From assembly GCA_902603095.1 (NCBI GenBank), contig CACKTS010000005.1:1-59043 (forward strand): a stretch of 59,043 bases of DNA, given 5' to 3'. The position numbers and the translations under genes are program-made. Source of the stretch: an uncultured Alphaproteobacteria bacterium (GTDB taxonomy: Bacteria; Pseudomonadota; Alphaproteobacteria; HIMB59; GCA-002718135). Of the stretch, positions 36,506 to 44,354 are shown one piece after another. Position 1 is the first letter of the stretch, and every line of letters starts with the position of its first letter. A model generated the notes under the pieces. The model was not told where the DNA came from. It did not search any database and saw only the letters and a program-made list of their open reading frames with translations.

Positions 36506-36535
36506 TATGTTGACCTAATTAATTACCTTTAATAA

Positions 36536-37174
36536 CTATTCGTCTTCTGGAGTTACATCAATATCTCTAGCTTTTCCAATAATATTTGTAGATACTTGAC
36601 AATTACTCATGCAAGGGTTGCCTTGTGTATTTATGATGTCTGGTCTTGGATCAGGTAATAAAAAACCATCTCGATTTGGCATTTCTATTTCACCAATATT
36701 TTTATCTGATAAAACAAAATCTTCTTCGATTATGTCACTCATATATAGAAGATAGGCTACAATTTGATAAGTTTCATCAAAAGATAGGGATTGCGCAACA
36801 CCATATGGCATTGCTCTGTAAATATAATCATACATTGTAGATGCATAGGGCCAATAACTTCCAGTTGTTTTCTCTGGATCATGTGAAGCTAAGCTATCTT
36901 CACCTCCAACGAGTGCAGGCCATCTATCTGCACCTTCACCAAAATCCCCATGGCATGCCGCGCATTGTTCTGTGTATATTTCTTCACCAAATAAAGCAGT
37001 TCCACTCCCAATTGGTGCGCCCAATCCATCAGGCCTTACATCAATATCCCATCCATCAACCTCTTCTTTATTAGCAATCTGCCCTAAATTGAACTTTCTT
37101 TCACTAGCAATAGTTGAGTTAACTAAAAATATTATTAATGAAAAGCTTAGTATCCATCTAACCAAGCCTGACAT
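36536..37174 (-). CDS. soxD: single-heme cytochrome c, SoxD-type
   Basis: About 212 residues from the ATG at 37174, which has a GGAAAGG ribosome-binding site 6-7 bases upstream; the open frame to 37189 lacks one. A signal peptide (VRWILSFSLIIFLVNS) is followed by one heme site, Cys71-Ala-Ala-Cys74-His75 (QCAACHGDFGEGADRWPAL), and a likely axial Met in YRAMPYG. The gene follows soxC and overlaps it, which marks it as the cytochrome partner of sulfane dehydrogenase SoxCD. The Paracoccus SoxD is larger and carries two hemes, so this is a short form. Confidence 0.85.
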   Translation of the reverse strand: MSGLVRWILSFSLIIFLVNSTIASERKFNLGQIANKEEVDGWDIDVRPDGLGAPIGSGTALFGEEIYTEQCAACHGDFGEGADRWPALVGGEDSLASHDPEKTTGSYWPYASTMYDYIYRAMPYGVAQSLSFDETYQIVAYLLYMSDIIEEDFVLSDKNIGEIEMPNRDGFLLPDPRPDIINTQGNPCMSNCQVSTNIIGKARDIDVTPEDE

Positions 37175-38447
37175 TGTCAACCTTTCCATTTTTAGAAACT
37201 AGCCAAGTTGCTATTGAGTTATTATGATAGATTGAATTCACACCTCTGATTTTTTGAAGCTCACTAATAGTTGGTTGAACATAATTTGTCTCATCAATTG
37301 CTCTTGATTGTAATAATAATTCCTCACCGTTCCATTCAAATGGTAAAGTAAATCTAGTTAATGATTTACTTAGAACTGGTGAGTGAAGTTGAGCAGTTTT
37401 CCAATTCTTTCCACCGTCAATCGAAATATCTACTCGTTTAATTTTACCTCTACCTGACCAAGCAAGACCTCTTAATTGATGCAATCCTTTTGAAAGTATT
37501 GGTTTTTCGGGACTTGGAGAAGTTATGACCGACTTAGCATCCATAACCCAGGTAAACATTCTCGCTTTTCCACTTGTTAACAAATCTGTATATTTAGAAG
37601 TTTCTTCTCTCGTCATGTAAGGTTTGTCACCAAACTCTAGTCTTCTAATCCATTTTACCCACATATTACCTTCCCAACCAGGAACTACGAGGCGCGCCGG
37701 ATAACCTTGCTCAGGCCTTAATGCTTCTCCATTCATTGCCCATGCAATGATACAATCATCTAAAATTTTTTCTATGGGAATAGAACGTGTCATTCCTGAT
37801 GAATCACTTCCTTCAGCTAAGACCCACTTAGCTTTTTCTTTTAAACCAGTTTCCAAAAGAAGATCCGATAATTTAACACCTGTGTATTGAACGTTATGAA
37901 CCATTCCAAATGTGTATTGGCAACCATTTAATTGAGATCCTTTCCATTCCATACCACCATTTGCAGCACACTCAAGAAAGTAAAATTTATTTGTTTGAGG
38001 AAAACGTTTTAAATCATCAAGAGTAAATATCATTTCTCGATCTACCAAACCATTGATCATCAATCTAAAGTCTTGTGGATTAATAACTGAAACACCACCA
38101 TGATGTCTTTCAAAGCATAGGCCGTTAGGTGTTACAAATCCTTCAAGATCTTGTAATGGAGTAAAATTTACTGAAGATTCAGCACTTGCTGTAAGCCACT
38201 CAACATTTCTTCTTATGACATGCCCCTCAAATTCTGAAGGCATACCGTAAGGATTTACATCAACACCGTCGCCAAGGTATTGTGTCCACTCAGGAAGGTT
38301 TGGTGGTAAATTTTCAGGATTTGCCTCTTCTGATAAAAGTTTTTTTGGAGCCAGTGAAATAGCTCCGATACTGGAAGCACCAATTATTAAGTCTCTACGA
38401 TTAATTTTTTTAAAATTAGATACTTCATTTTTTTTATTTTTTTTCAC
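37158..38447 (-). CDS. soxC: sulfane dehydrogenase molybdenum subunit SoxC
   Basis: 429 residues of the sulfite oxidase fold. A twin-arginine-like leader (KKINRRDLIIGASSIG) leads into the molybdopterin domain, with the Mo-ligating Cys160 in FLECAANGGMEW, and the LVVPGWEGNMWVKWIRRLE stretch. A dimerisation domain follows (RVDISIDGGKNW). SoxC with its cytochrome oxidises the sulfane sulfur left on SoxY, releasing six electrons; having it means complete oxidation without sulfur globules in the standard model. It lies 2 bases after soxZ and overlaps soxD by 17. Confidence 0.95.
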   Translation of the reverse strand: MKKNKKNEVSNFKKINRRDLIIGASSIGAISLAPKKLLSEEANPENLPPNLPEWTQYLGDGVDVNPYGMPSEFEGHVIRRNVEWLTASAESSVNFTPLQDLEGFVTPNGLCFERHHGGVSVINPQDFRLMINGLVDREMIFTLDDLKRFPQTNKFYFLECAANGGMEWKGSQLNGCQYTFGMVHNVQYTGVKLSDLLLETGLKEKAKWVLAEGSDSSGMTRSIPIEKILDDCIIAWAMNGEALRPEQGYPARLVVPGWEGNMWVKWIRRLEFGDKPYMTREETSKYTDLLTSGKARMFTWVMDAKSVITSPSPEKPILSKGLHQLRGLAWSGRGKIKRVDISIDGGKNWKTAQLHSPVLSKSLTRFTLPFEWNGEELLLQSRAIDETNYVQPTISELQKIRGVNSIYHNNSIATWLVSKNGKVDNVRLG

Positions 38448-38449
38448 TA

Positions 38450-38776
38450 TTAAGAAACAACCATATTTTTTGAGATCGAATATATTTCCCCATTATCGTC
38501 TATCCATTCAAAATCAAATTTACCACTTTCTTTGGCTTTATATTGAAAAACAATAAATGGGTTAGTTGATATAGATGGCTCAAGATCCATCTGGAAAATC
38601 TCTTTTCCATTAAATTTAGCACTAAAAGAATTAATTATATGTCTTGGTATTGTTTGACCATCAGTATCTTTCATTCTACCACTATGCATGGGGTGTCTAA
38701 TTAATGTTTTAATTTCAATAATCTCATCAATAGATACTTCTTTAGGTACTTTTACTCTTGGCTTAATTTTAGACAT
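38450..38776 (-). CDS. soxZ: thiosulfate oxidation carrier complex protein SoxZ
   Basis: 108 residues of the immunoglobulin-like SoxZ fold: RVKVPKEVSIDEIIEIKTLI, RHPMHSGRMKDTDGQTIPRH and FNGKEIFQMDLEPSISTNPF are characteristic. It forms the heterodimer with SoxY that carries sulfur intermediates. It has no signal peptide and would be exported together with SoxY. It lies 14 bases after soxY and 2 bases before soxC. Confidence 0.95.
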   Translation of the reverse strand: MSKIKPRVKVPKEVSIDEIIEIKTLIRHPMHSGRMKDTDGQTIPRHIINSFSAKFNGKEIFQMDLEPSISTNPFIVFQYKAKESGKFDFEWIDDNGEIYSISKNMVVS

Positions 38777-38790
38777 AATAATTCCTCATA

Positions 38791-39255
38791 TTATCCTCCA
38801 CATCCACCAATTGTGACTTTTACTTTTGTATTGGTCATAAGAAATTGACCGTTATTATTTTCAGCTAGTAAATAGACATTTTGTGTTTTTGATAATCTTA
38901 TTCTTGTTGTTGCAGAACATGATCCCATTTCTGGTGTGAAAGAGAATTTCGCAACATTTGGTGAAGGATTTCCGTCTGCTAAAATATAAACAGTTTTAAC
39001 ATAATCTGACTCAGTTATAGGGCTATCCATTTCAAAACTAACTTTTACCTGATTACCATTTTCTGCAATTTCTGGTAAGTCCAACCAAATATCACTTTCA
39101 GTTGCTCCCAATCCCTTTGTAATTTCATTTATTCTGTTTAAGGCCTGGTTAGATTCAGCAAATGATATTGAAGGAAAAATTGCTGTCCCGGTAAAACCAG
39201 CAATAAGTTGCAAAGCATTTCTTCTTGAAATTTTTCTTAATTTATTTAACTTCAT
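38791..39255 (-). CDS. soxY: thiosulfate oxidation carrier protein SoxY
   Basis: 154 residues ending in GGCGG, the swinging arm whose Cys152 holds the sulfur substrate. The twin-arginine leader is KISRRNALQLIAGFTG and the mature part is one beta-sandwich. It forms a complex with SoxZ. A clear AGGAG ribosome-binding site precedes the ATG. The 79-base gap to the thioredoxin-like gene upstream could hold a promoter, but I see no convincing one. Confidence 0.96.
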   Translation of the reverse strand: MKLNKLRKISRRNALQLIAGFTGTAIFPSISFAESNQALNRINEITKGLGATESDIWLDLPEIAENGNQVKVSFEMDSPITESDYVKTVYILADGNPSPNVAKFSFTPEMGSCSATTRIRLSKTQNVYLLAENNNGQFLMTNTKVKVTIGGCGG

Positions 39256-39334
39256 TTATCTCCTCATAGATCATAAAGAACGAAAATATTCAATATATTA
39301 TTTAATAATAAATTTATTCAAATCAATCAAATAT

Positions 39335-39697
39335 TTAATCAAGGCCAAGAATTTCATCTACTTGCCACCAAAACATTTCTGCACTTGAATAACCAACAAT
39401 TCGTCCAATTTCTTCTTTTTCCTTAAAAAAAACGAATGTTGGTGTAATTTTTGTTTCGTAGTCGTCTGAGTTATTACTTATGGAGTATTCATCAAGCTCA
39501 ATTTTTTCCAAAGGGAAAGTTTTGGAAATATCAGTCTTAGGATAAATGTTGCCAATTTCTTTTTCCCAAATTTGACAGTAAATACAATAATCAGCAGTTA
39601 TCATCAGAAGTTTATTATCAGCAAAAGATGGTTTTAATAATAATAAAAAAAAAACTATTAAAAGCAATTTAAAGTTGTACAACTTCTTAAACAGCAT
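39335..39697 (-). CDS. periplasmic thioredoxin-like protein, SoxS/SoxW-type
   Basis: 120 residues with a signal peptide (LLLIVFFLLLLKPSFAD) and a thioredoxin-fold domain with Cys38-Ile-Tyr-Cys41 (TADYCIYCQIWEKEIG) and a cis-proline in KITPTFVFFKE. It matches the small thioredoxins of sox clusters (SoxS/SoxW) that keep the SoxY cysteine reduced. It is the first gene of the minus-strand sox run; an inverted repeat lies about 55 bases upstream. Confidence 0.8.
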   Translation of the reverse strand: MLFKKLYNFKLLLIVFFLLLLKPSFADNKLLMITADYCIYCQIWEKEIGNIYPKTDISKTFPLEKIELDEYSISNNSDDYETKITPTFVFFKEKEEIGRIVGYSSAEMFWWQVDEILGLD

Positions 39698-39751
39698 AAA
39701 AAGATCTATTATTCTAATAATCGTTTAAAATATATATGAAATTTGATTAAA

Positions 39752-39784
39752 TTGTGCAAAATTAAATAATATATTTTTGCACAA
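39752..39784. promoter_or_regulatory. 10-bp inverted repeat in the sox/transglutaminase divergent gap
   Basis: TTGTGCAAAA (39752-39761) and TTTTGCACAA (39775-39784) form a perfect 10-bp inverted repeat with a 13-base AT-only spacer. It lies between the divergent starts of the SoxS-like gene (39697) and the transglutaminase-like gene (39849). The spacing suits a dimeric DNA-binding protein better than a terminator, since no T-run follows. The operator role is inferred. Confidence 0.5.
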
Positions 39785-39848
39785 CAATAATGGCTAGAAT
39801 TACATATGGTGAAACAGTTTTAATAATTCCTTATTGGAGTCAGAAATA

Positions 39849-41387
39849 ATGAAAACCCTAATCGTAATTCTTGTATTTTTTTTAACAACAATTAATCACG
39901 CGAAGAGTCTTGAATATACAGTTCTTAGTGATGAAGAGACTAAGTTATTATTAGAAATCTACTTAAGTGCAAATGATATTTGGTATGGCGTATATATTGA
40001 TGATGGAGCGGGTGACGAAATAAAGATTGGTTATGTTCATCTTTGGCATGAGATTGCAGATCATTATTCAACTTATAATAAACCTGTTTTTATTGAAAAT
40101 GCAAAATTCCATATGGAAATTCTTGCAAATGAAGCAGAAGGAACTGTTGATGTACTATCAAAACAAATCTATCAAGCTGATCCGCCTTATAATCTCTTAT
40201 ATGATTTAGAAAGTAGAACAGGAGGAGGGTCAATTGTAACAACAACTTCAACAAGAGAAAACGATACAATGAAGGTTGTTTATTTTGATGAAGTTAATGA
40301 AGAAATTAAAATATTAGAGAATTTTGATTACAGACTAAATCATTATTTATCAGAAATTAGTTTTTATTTACCTAACCAAAATTATATTGGCAATTCTTTT
40401 AAGTCTAATGATTTTTCAGGAGGTAAGTTTTCTGATAATACTTTTACTTTATCAGAAATTAAGGAAGAAATTGTAAAAGGTGTTCCTTATGAATATTTTG
40501 TTATTGATATATTGCAAGATAACGGAGTATTTCCAATATCAGGACAAATGATAGTTGATCCTAATAATTATTTACCAATTTTAATATCCCAAAAAGAAAT
40601 TCAAATGGAAATGCGTTTAGAGGATAAAGAAATTGCAACTGATTTAAGTAATAAACAAGATTTATTTATTGCAAACAATATACCTTTGGATCGTGATTAT
40701 TGGGAAATTATTCAAAATTATCCAAACACTAATGTTAAAAATATTTTTTTAGAAATTCAAGGCAATTATAACAATCAATTTCCAACGGCTATTCAACAAG
40801 AGGTAATACAGGTTGATGGATCAAATTATTTAATTTTGGCTGGCGTGCTACATGGTACAGACTATGGTATGATAGAGTCAGCAACTACTAGTGATATTGA
40901 AGAAAATTTAAAAAAGAAAGACTTTGATCCTATTGATGATCCCAATATTATAAGTATGGCAACTAAAGGAATAAATGGAGCAATTACAACACTTGATAAA
41001 GTTAATAATTTATTAGAATTTGTTTCTGACTATATTGAGGATGATTTAGGAATTAGTAAAACAACAACAGTATACGATATCATAGAAAGTAAATCAGGTG
41101 ATTGCACAGAACATTCTAAGTTATTTAATGTGCTAGCAAGGTCTGTTGGTATTCCTTCAAGAGAAGTTTCTGGATACGCATATGATTATCAGACCAAAAA
41201 ATTTATTGGTCATGCATGGAATGAAGTCGTGATGGATGGTATGTGGATTCCTGTTGATCCCACTTGGAATTCATCTTTAATTTTAGGTCATATTAAAGAA
41301 AGCGAAGAATTACTTACCTTCATTAATAATATAGAATTTAGACTTGCTCTAATAGAATTTGAGAATGGGGAAGAAGTAATATTTTAA
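39849..41387 (+). CDS. exported transglutaminase-like domain protein
   Basis: 512 residues from the ATG at 39849, preceded by GGAG; a TTG five codons upstream is open but less likely. A signal peptide (MKTLIVILVFFLTTINHAKS) leads to a beta-rich N-terminal region and a C-terminal transglutaminase core with the triad Cys419 (SGDCTEHSKLFN), His455 (FIGHAWNEV) and Asp470 (PVDPTWN). The RSVGIPSREVSGY segment is typical. Bacterial members are usually cysteine proteases or amidases acting in the periplasm. It is divergent from the sox genes but has no obvious sulfur role. Confidence 0.85.
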   Translation: MKTLIVILVFFLTTINHAKSLEYTVLSDEETKLLLEIYLSANDIWYGVYIDDGAGDEIKIGYVHLWHEIADHYSTYNKPVFIENAKFHMEILANEAEGTVDVLSKQIYQADPPYNLLYDLESRTGGGSIVTTTSTRENDTMKVVYFDEVNEEIKILENFDYRLNHYLSEISFYLPNQNYIGNSFKSNDFSGGKFSDNTFTLSEIKEEIVKGVPYEYFVIDILQDNGVFPISGQMIVDPNNYLPILISQKEIQMEMRLEDKEIATDLSNKQDLFIANNIPLDRDYWEIIQNYPNTNVKNIFLEIQGNYNNQFPTAIQQEVIQVDGSNYLILAGVLHGTDYGMIESATTSDIEENLKKKDFDPIDDPNIISMATKGINGAITTLDKVNNLLEFVSDYIEDDLGISKTTTVYDIIESKSGDCTEHSKLFNVLARSVGIPSREVSGYAYDYQTKKFIGHAWNEVVMDGMWIPVDPTWNSSLILGHIKESEELLTFINNIEFRLALIEFENGEEVIF

Positions 41388-41407
41388 TTACGCACTATTA
41401 CGCATAA

Positions 41408-41503
41408 CTATTTTTTATCTAAGTAAAAATTTCCTAAATTGTTATCATCGCTAAGAGCAGTATTTGATAACAAAAAGATAAAAATGATGAAGGAAATTTT
41501 CAT
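41408..41503 (-). CDS. possible small secreted peptide
   Basis: A 31-codon frame on the minus strand from the ATG at 41503 to a TAG at 41408-41410. It encodes a signal-peptide-like start (MKISFIIFIFLLSNTALS) followed by DDNNLGNFYLDKK. A weak AGG lies upstream. Chance cannot be excluded in AT-rich DNA, but a perfect export signal followed directly by a short charged tail is notable in a 196-base gap. Confidence 0.35.
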   Translation of the reverse strand: MKISFIIFIFLLSNTALSDDNNLGNFYLDKK

Positions 41504-41583
41504 ATAAATTAACCTAACATTAACAAGGAAGTTTGTTAAGTACTCTAGTCAAATGTGTATTTATTTGTTAATGTTTAATAATT

Positions 41584-42162
41584 ATGAATAAAGACACAAC
41601 ACCCCCAATTCCAATTCGTAATATAATATTTCGTTTTAATTTAATTGATTGGTTTCAAGTTTTCAAAATGTTGTTTTGGATAAATATTACTTATTTAATT
41701 TTAGCTGGGATTTATCTAAATTTTTTTAAAGTTTTAAATTTTTTCTCAGTTCGGTTTTTGCAAATTAATCTTTATGAAAAAGAAAAAGATGCAACTAATT
41801 TTATTTCAGAATTAGTAACAGGTATTAATCAAAGTGGTGATAATTTTTTAGGAGGAAAATTTTTCTTATGGTTTTGTATCATATATGTATGTTTATTTAT
41901 TTATGCACGATATGAAAATACTCCAATCAATTATAATATAAATATTCCTGTACTTTCCTATCCAGTAATTTCTTTAATTGCAGTTGTTATTTTAATTTTT
42001 GGTTTTTCTTTTAATGAAGTTGGTGGCTTTTATTTTTTTTGGATTTTATTTGTTGCTTTTGTTTTCTTTTCTCTTTTTTTTACAAGTAAGGTCTTTAAAA
42101 CAGTTTACTTAAGAGAATTTCCTGATGAATATAAAAAAGATTTTGGTGACAGTAAGCCTTAA
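41584..42162 (+). CDS. small multi-pass membrane protein, function unknown
   Basis: 192 residues with four hydrophobic helices: near 24-48, 88-106, 121-142 and 145-170 (FYFFWILFVAFVFFSLFF). Polar ends include MNKDTTPPIPIRN and LREFPDEYKKDFGDSKP. I do not recognise a family. It lies alone, 230 bases before tRNA-Arg, and may be native or part of the same accessory region. Confidence 0.65.
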   Translation: MNKDTTPPIPIRNIIFRFNLIDWFQVFKMLFWINITYLILAGIYLNFFKVLNFFSVRFLQINLYEKEKDATNFISELVTGINQSGDNFLGGKFFLWFCIIYVCLFIYARYENTPINYNINIPVLSYPVISLIAVVILIFGFSFNEVGGFYFFWILFVAFVFFSLFFTSKVFKTVYLREFPDEYKKDFGDSKP

Positions 42163-42321
42163 TTTTTATCTATTCATTAACTTCTATTTTTTACACAGAA
42201 CTCTTACACAAGGATTAAACTCGTACATTAGCTATATAGAAGGGTGGAATTTCTAACACTCTATCTTTATAGGGTTTCTACTACTAACTTTTTAAGTGTT
42301 ATGATAAAATAGCACTGAGTT

Positions 42322-42343
42322 TGTGGTACTCATGTGGTACTCA
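42322..42343 (+). repeat. tandem 11-bp repeat upstream of tRNA-Arg
   Basis: TGTGGTACTCA occurs twice with no gap (42322-42332 and 42333-42343), about 50 bases before tRNA-Arg. A related TTGTACTCAA occurs at about 42557-42566, just inside the first cargo segment. Recombinase arm sites often look like this, but two copies could also be chance or a promoter-related duplication. The rest of the 230-base gap before the tRNA shows nothing else. Confidence 0.4.
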
Positions 42344-42392
42344 AATTTATTTAGTAATTCTACTAAGTAAAAAAAGTAAGGAAAAATAAGAA

Positions 42393-42469
42393 GCGCCCGT
42401 AGCTCAATTGGATAGAGCGCCAGACTACGGATCTGGAGGTTAGGAGTTCGACTCTTCTCGGGCGCGCCA
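42393..42469 (+). tRNA. tRNA-Arg (ACG), intact; left boundary of the cassette array
   Basis: A 77-base cloverleaf: acceptor GCGCCCG/CGGGCGC, D-arm GCTCAATTGGATAGAGC, anticodon stem CCAGA/TCTGG around CTACGGA (anticodon ACG), T-arm AGGAGTTCGACTCTTCT and encoded CCA. Its bases 42418-42469 recur exactly at 44924-44975, and 42425-42469 recur at 46407-46451. This is the essential arginine tRNA for CGN codons and a common integration target. Confidence 0.97.
42418..42469 (+). repeat. direct repeat copy 1 (inside tRNA-Arg)
   Basis: The 52-base 3' part of tRNA-Arg, from just before the anticodon stem to the CCA. All 52 bases match 44924-44975, and the last 45, from the anticodon loop (CTACGGA) onward, match 46407-46451. 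It acts as the presumed attachment site at the left end of the array. Confidence 0.95.
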
Positions 42470-42598
42470 TATAATCTGTCAAAAATTTAATTTCATAAAA
42501 CTATTAATTATAAAAAAGTGTGCCGTTTGTGCGCTTTCGTATTCAGAATTACCGATTTGTACTCAACATTCTTTGAGGTTAGTGGTAGGATAATGATA

Positions 42599-43009
42599 AT
42601 GAAATTTTTAATAATTTTTTTAGTTTTATTTTCATTGCCAGTTTTAGCTAAAACAGAAATTTTTATTAAATGTGTATCTTTAGATAATTATCTTACGGAA
42701 TATTATAGATACATTGAAGAAGAAACAGAAATTCCGAAATTCTACGTATACGATTCCAAAAATATAGATATTCATGAGATAACTCAGTGGCCTGCAATTG
42801 TATCTTACGATAAAAAAAATAAAATAATTAAGGGTACAAGATTTTGGAATGACCCTCTCAATGAAGGTATAGAAAAATTTAAAATAGATTTATCAAAGGG
42901 TATTTATTTAACTGATTTTAAAAGGAAGGTTATAGGAACAAATCCTGCATTATGTTCAGAAATATCAAATCGTGAATTTAAAAAAGATTTAAAGTTCTAT
43001 TTAGAGTAA
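42599..43009 (+). CDS. secreted protein of unknown function (cargo segment 1)
   Basis: 136 residues from the ATG at 42599, preceded by GTAGGA. The frame is open to 42518, but those residues look non-coding; an ATG two codons earlier (42593) is too close to the ribosome-binding site. A signal peptide (MKFLIIFLVLFSLPVLAKT) is followed by a small, charged domain with two cysteines (IKCVSLD, NPALCSE), possibly a disulfide. I recognise no family. It is the first gene of segment 1 and its stop overlaps the next start (TAATG). Confidence 0.65.
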   Translation: MKFLIIFLVLFSLPVLAKTEIFIKCVSLDNYLTEYYRYIEEETEIPKFYVYDSKNIDIHEITQWPAIVSYDKKNKIIKGTRFWNDPLNEGIEKFKIDLSKGIYLTDFKRKVIGTNPALCSEISNREFKKDLKFYLE

Positions 43010-43575
43010 TGAAATTTACTAATGAACTTATAGAAAAATGTGAATTCACCATTTTGGATCTATGGGGAATGAAAGAAATTGTAAACATGGGCGGAAAGGA
43101 TAATCCTGGTATCTGCACTTGTGCAATGAATACTTTTTTTGCCTTTGCTGATATTGAGAAAGATAAATTTCGTTGTTTTTATTTAATAGGATCCCTTATC
43201 GACCAAACAATGTTCACTCATTTTCAAGAAATCTATAGCGAATTTAGAAGTGTTCTTAAGTTTCCCAAAATTTATCAGCATGGGTGCGGTATGGCGAGTC
43301 CAAGTATGTTCTTTGAAGTTAAAAAAATAAAGTCTTCAAAAATAAGACCTTTTGAATACGAAGAAGGTTCAAAAGAAGTAAATTGGGATACAATGAAAAC
43401 TGTTGCAGAAAATCTTTTCGAGGATTGTAAAAACTGGTTTAAAGAATCAAATAATGAAAGTTTAATCTCACCCTTTAATGATAAAATAATGGAAGAAATT
43501 AATAATAAAGAAAATGGTTTTCAAGAGCCAAATAAATCACAATTATTAAAATTACTGAAAGCAATAAATGACTGA
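43009..43575 (+). CDS. unknown protein (cargo segment 1, second gene)
   Basis: 188 residues, no signal peptide or membrane helix. It has several cysteines in the first half (KCEFTILDLWG, GICTCAMNTFFAF, FRCFYLIG, QHGCGMASPSMFF) that could bind metal or form disulfides, then a helical Lys/Glu-rich half. I do not recognise a family. It overlaps both neighbours (TAATG with the first gene, 8 bases with the third), so the three are translationally coupled and probably function together. Confidence 0.65.
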   Translation: MKFTNELIEKCEFTILDLWGMKEIVNMGGKDNPGICTCAMNTFFAFADIEKDKFRCFYLIGSLIDQTMFTHFQEIYSEFRSVLKFPKIYQHGCGMASPSMFFEVKKIKSSKIRPFEYEEGSKEVNWDTMKTVAENLFEDCKNWFKESNNESLISPFNDKIMEEINNKENGFQEPNKSQLLKLLKAIND

Positions 43576-44332
43576 ATTAATTTCTGGAAACATTTGGAAG
43601 TTAATTGCTAATGAATATCAAGAAAGAGATCTGGCTATCATAGAAACAAATAAATTGCCTATACATGTTGAAAGTAAAAATGAAATAGAGATAGGGGATT
43701 ATTTTGATACCTTACATAATAAGGAAATTGCTCATACAGCCAATTTTGGTTCTGCTGAAAGAGGAAGTGATAGAACAAATAGATCCTTTGTTGTACCAAT
43801 TTGTATTCAGGGTGCATTACGAGAAATTAGAATTATTTTTCCTTGTGTCAGTGAGGATTTATCTAAAGAAGATTTAATTAAAAACTATTATAGTTATCCA
43901 GATCAAAGTTTTTTTACAGAAGGATATGAAAAATTTATCCTTATATCTGAAGATGAGATTGATATTAAAACTGGGGAGCTGACTATCTTTCAATATATGG
44001 CTTATTCTCAAACGTTAGAATTTAGTGGAAATAAGCAATCGTACGCACAAGAATTTAAAGACTCACTTATCGTTGATAGTGAACAAATTGGTAAAATATT
44101 GAATGGAGAGGAACAAAGTACAGATATTGTCCCCTTCGGCTTTTCTCTTTCGTGGAATCCAGGAAAATATCTAGTAAGGGAGATAGATATTAATAATCCT
44201 AAAACGGACAAAACGGTAAATTATGGTTTATCTATTCAACCCCAAGGATTTTATGAGAGGTGGAATAACGATGACGAAATTATGGACATTCAATCTTTTA
44301 TAATAAATGAACAAGAAAATTTTTACGCATAA
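43568..44332 (+). CDS. unknown cytoplasmic protein (cargo segment 1, third gene)
   Basis: 254 residues, soluble, acidic, without a signal peptide. The first half has HTANFGSAERGSDRTNRSFV and a beta-rich VPICIQGALREIRIIFPCVS; the second half ends with IQPQGFYERWNNDDEIMD. I find no recognisable catalytic motif or family. Its start overlaps the gene before by 8 bases, and a MORN-repeat gene follows 22 bases later. Confidence 0.65.
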   Translation: MTELISGNIWKLIANEYQERDLAIIETNKLPIHVESKNEIEIGDYFDTLHNKEIAHTANFGSAERGSDRTNRSFVVPICIQGALREIRIIFPCVSEDLSKEDLIKNYYSYPDQSFFTEGYEKFILISEDEIDIKTGELTIFQYMAYSQTLEFSGNKQSYAQEFKDSLIVDSEQIGKILNGEEQSTDIVPFGFSLSWNPGKYLVREIDINNPKTDKTVNYGLSIQPQGFYERWNNDDEIMDIQSFIINEQENFYA

Positions 44333-44354
44333 TTGTGAATAATTGGATAAAAAA

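Noticed and set aside
42518-42598. N-terminal extension of the first cargo gene (MCRLCAFVFRITDLY...)
   Set aside because: The extension lacks a ribosome-binding site and buries the signal peptide; the ATG at 42599 has GTAGGA upstream.
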